From assembly GCF_019720735.1 (NCBI RefSeq), contig NZ_CP081302.1:372001-436000 (forward strand): a stretch of 64,000 bases of DNA. The letters run 5' to 3'. Position numbers and translations under genes: made by a program. Below are positions 63,879 through 64,000 of this stretch, one piece after another; the stretch's first letter is position 1, and the number at the start of each line of letters is the position of its first letter. The notes beneath the pieces are model-generated. The model was given only the letters and a program-made list of their open reading frames with translations, was not told where the DNA came from and did not search any database. This DNA comes from Mycoplasma sp. Ms02 (lineage in GTDB: Bacteria; Bacillota_I; Bacilli_A; Mycoplasmatales; Metamycoplasmataceae).

Positions 63879-64000
63879 ATGAGTACAGAAATATCAGATA
63901 AAGTTTTAGAGATTCTAAGAATGGGTGATGCTGGTAATGCGATCTTAATAGTCTTATTATTGGTGTTAATTGGTTTCTCAGTATTAATTGGTTTTCTAAA
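63879..64000 (+). CDS. Start of a membrane protein, truncated by the window
   Basis: Only about 40 residues are visible: MSTEISDKVLEILRMGD and then a hydrophobic helix (about residues 20-40). GGAAAGGG lies upstream of the ATG. It follows def directly. Too little is visible to name it. Confidence 0.6.
   Translation, partial: MSTEISDKVLEILRMGDAGNAILIVLLLVLIGFSVLIGFL

Overview
The window is a low-GC mollicute chromosome, most likely a Mycoplasma of the hominis group (Mycoplasmopsis-like). UGA has to be read as tryptophan for nearly every gene to stay open; a tRNA-Trp with anticodon UCA is encoded at 11971-12045 and the release factor present is RF1. There are no cell-wall genes, genes are packed in short operons that often overlap by one base (TAATG), and the rRNA genes are one 16S-23S pair with no 5S beside it. 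I assign no species. Coordinates below merge UGA-split reading frames into whole genes.

Layout. 1-3.3 kb (minus): dnaX (running off the left edge), a YwaF-like membrane protein and a 40-residue basic peptide. 3.3-10.8 kb (minus): a maltodextrin catabolism operon (GntR regulator, type I pullulanase, GH13 alpha-glucosidase, GH65 disaccharide phosphorylase, beta-phosphoglucomutase). 10.9-18.4 kb: gpsA, tRNA-Trp(UCA), a small membrane protein, rpmB, parE, a Ca2+-type P-ATPase and a voltage-sensor-type K+ channel. 18.5-23.5 kb (plus): gmk, PP2C phosphatase, Ser/Thr kinase, rsgA, rpe, then trmB and msrA. 23.6-33.4 kb (minus): a complete opp peptide transporter with a very large OppF and an Asn-rich OppA lipoprotein. 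33.4-38.9 kb: pepF with a long structured leader, and a solitary type I restriction subunit hsdR. 38.9-47.3 kb (minus): tdk, nrnA, pepA, tpiA, an Asp23-like gene, efp, prmC, prfA and four small membrane proteins. 47.5-52.9 kb (plus): LacI-type regulator, nfo, a catalytically degenerate RNase J paralogue, an acidic-tailed membrane protein and a thioredoxin-like protein. 52.9-55.8 kb (minus): an unrecognised four-gene membrane cassette. 55.9-58.2 kb (plus): deoB and a second nrnA. 58.4-63.1 kb (minus): 23S and 16S rRNA with matching RNase III-type processing stems. 63.3 kb to the end (plus): def and the start of a membrane protein.

How it fits together. OppA-OppF import peptides that PepF and PepA can degrade; the pullulanase-GH13-GH65-PgmB set turns branched maltodextrin into glucose and glucose-6-phosphate; TpiA and GpsA sit in central carbon and glycerol-lipid metabolism; Rpe, DeoB, Tdk, Gmk and the NrnA proteins handle pentose and nucleotide salvage. 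At least seven genes lack a Shine-Dalgarno sequence and have a TATAAT-like box 6-9 bases before the ATG, which implies leaderless mRNAs.

The least explained parts are the pepF leader RNA (35.27-35.65 kb), the four-gene cassette at 52.95-55.78 kb, the inactive RNase J paralogue and the roughly 450-residue insertion in OppF.
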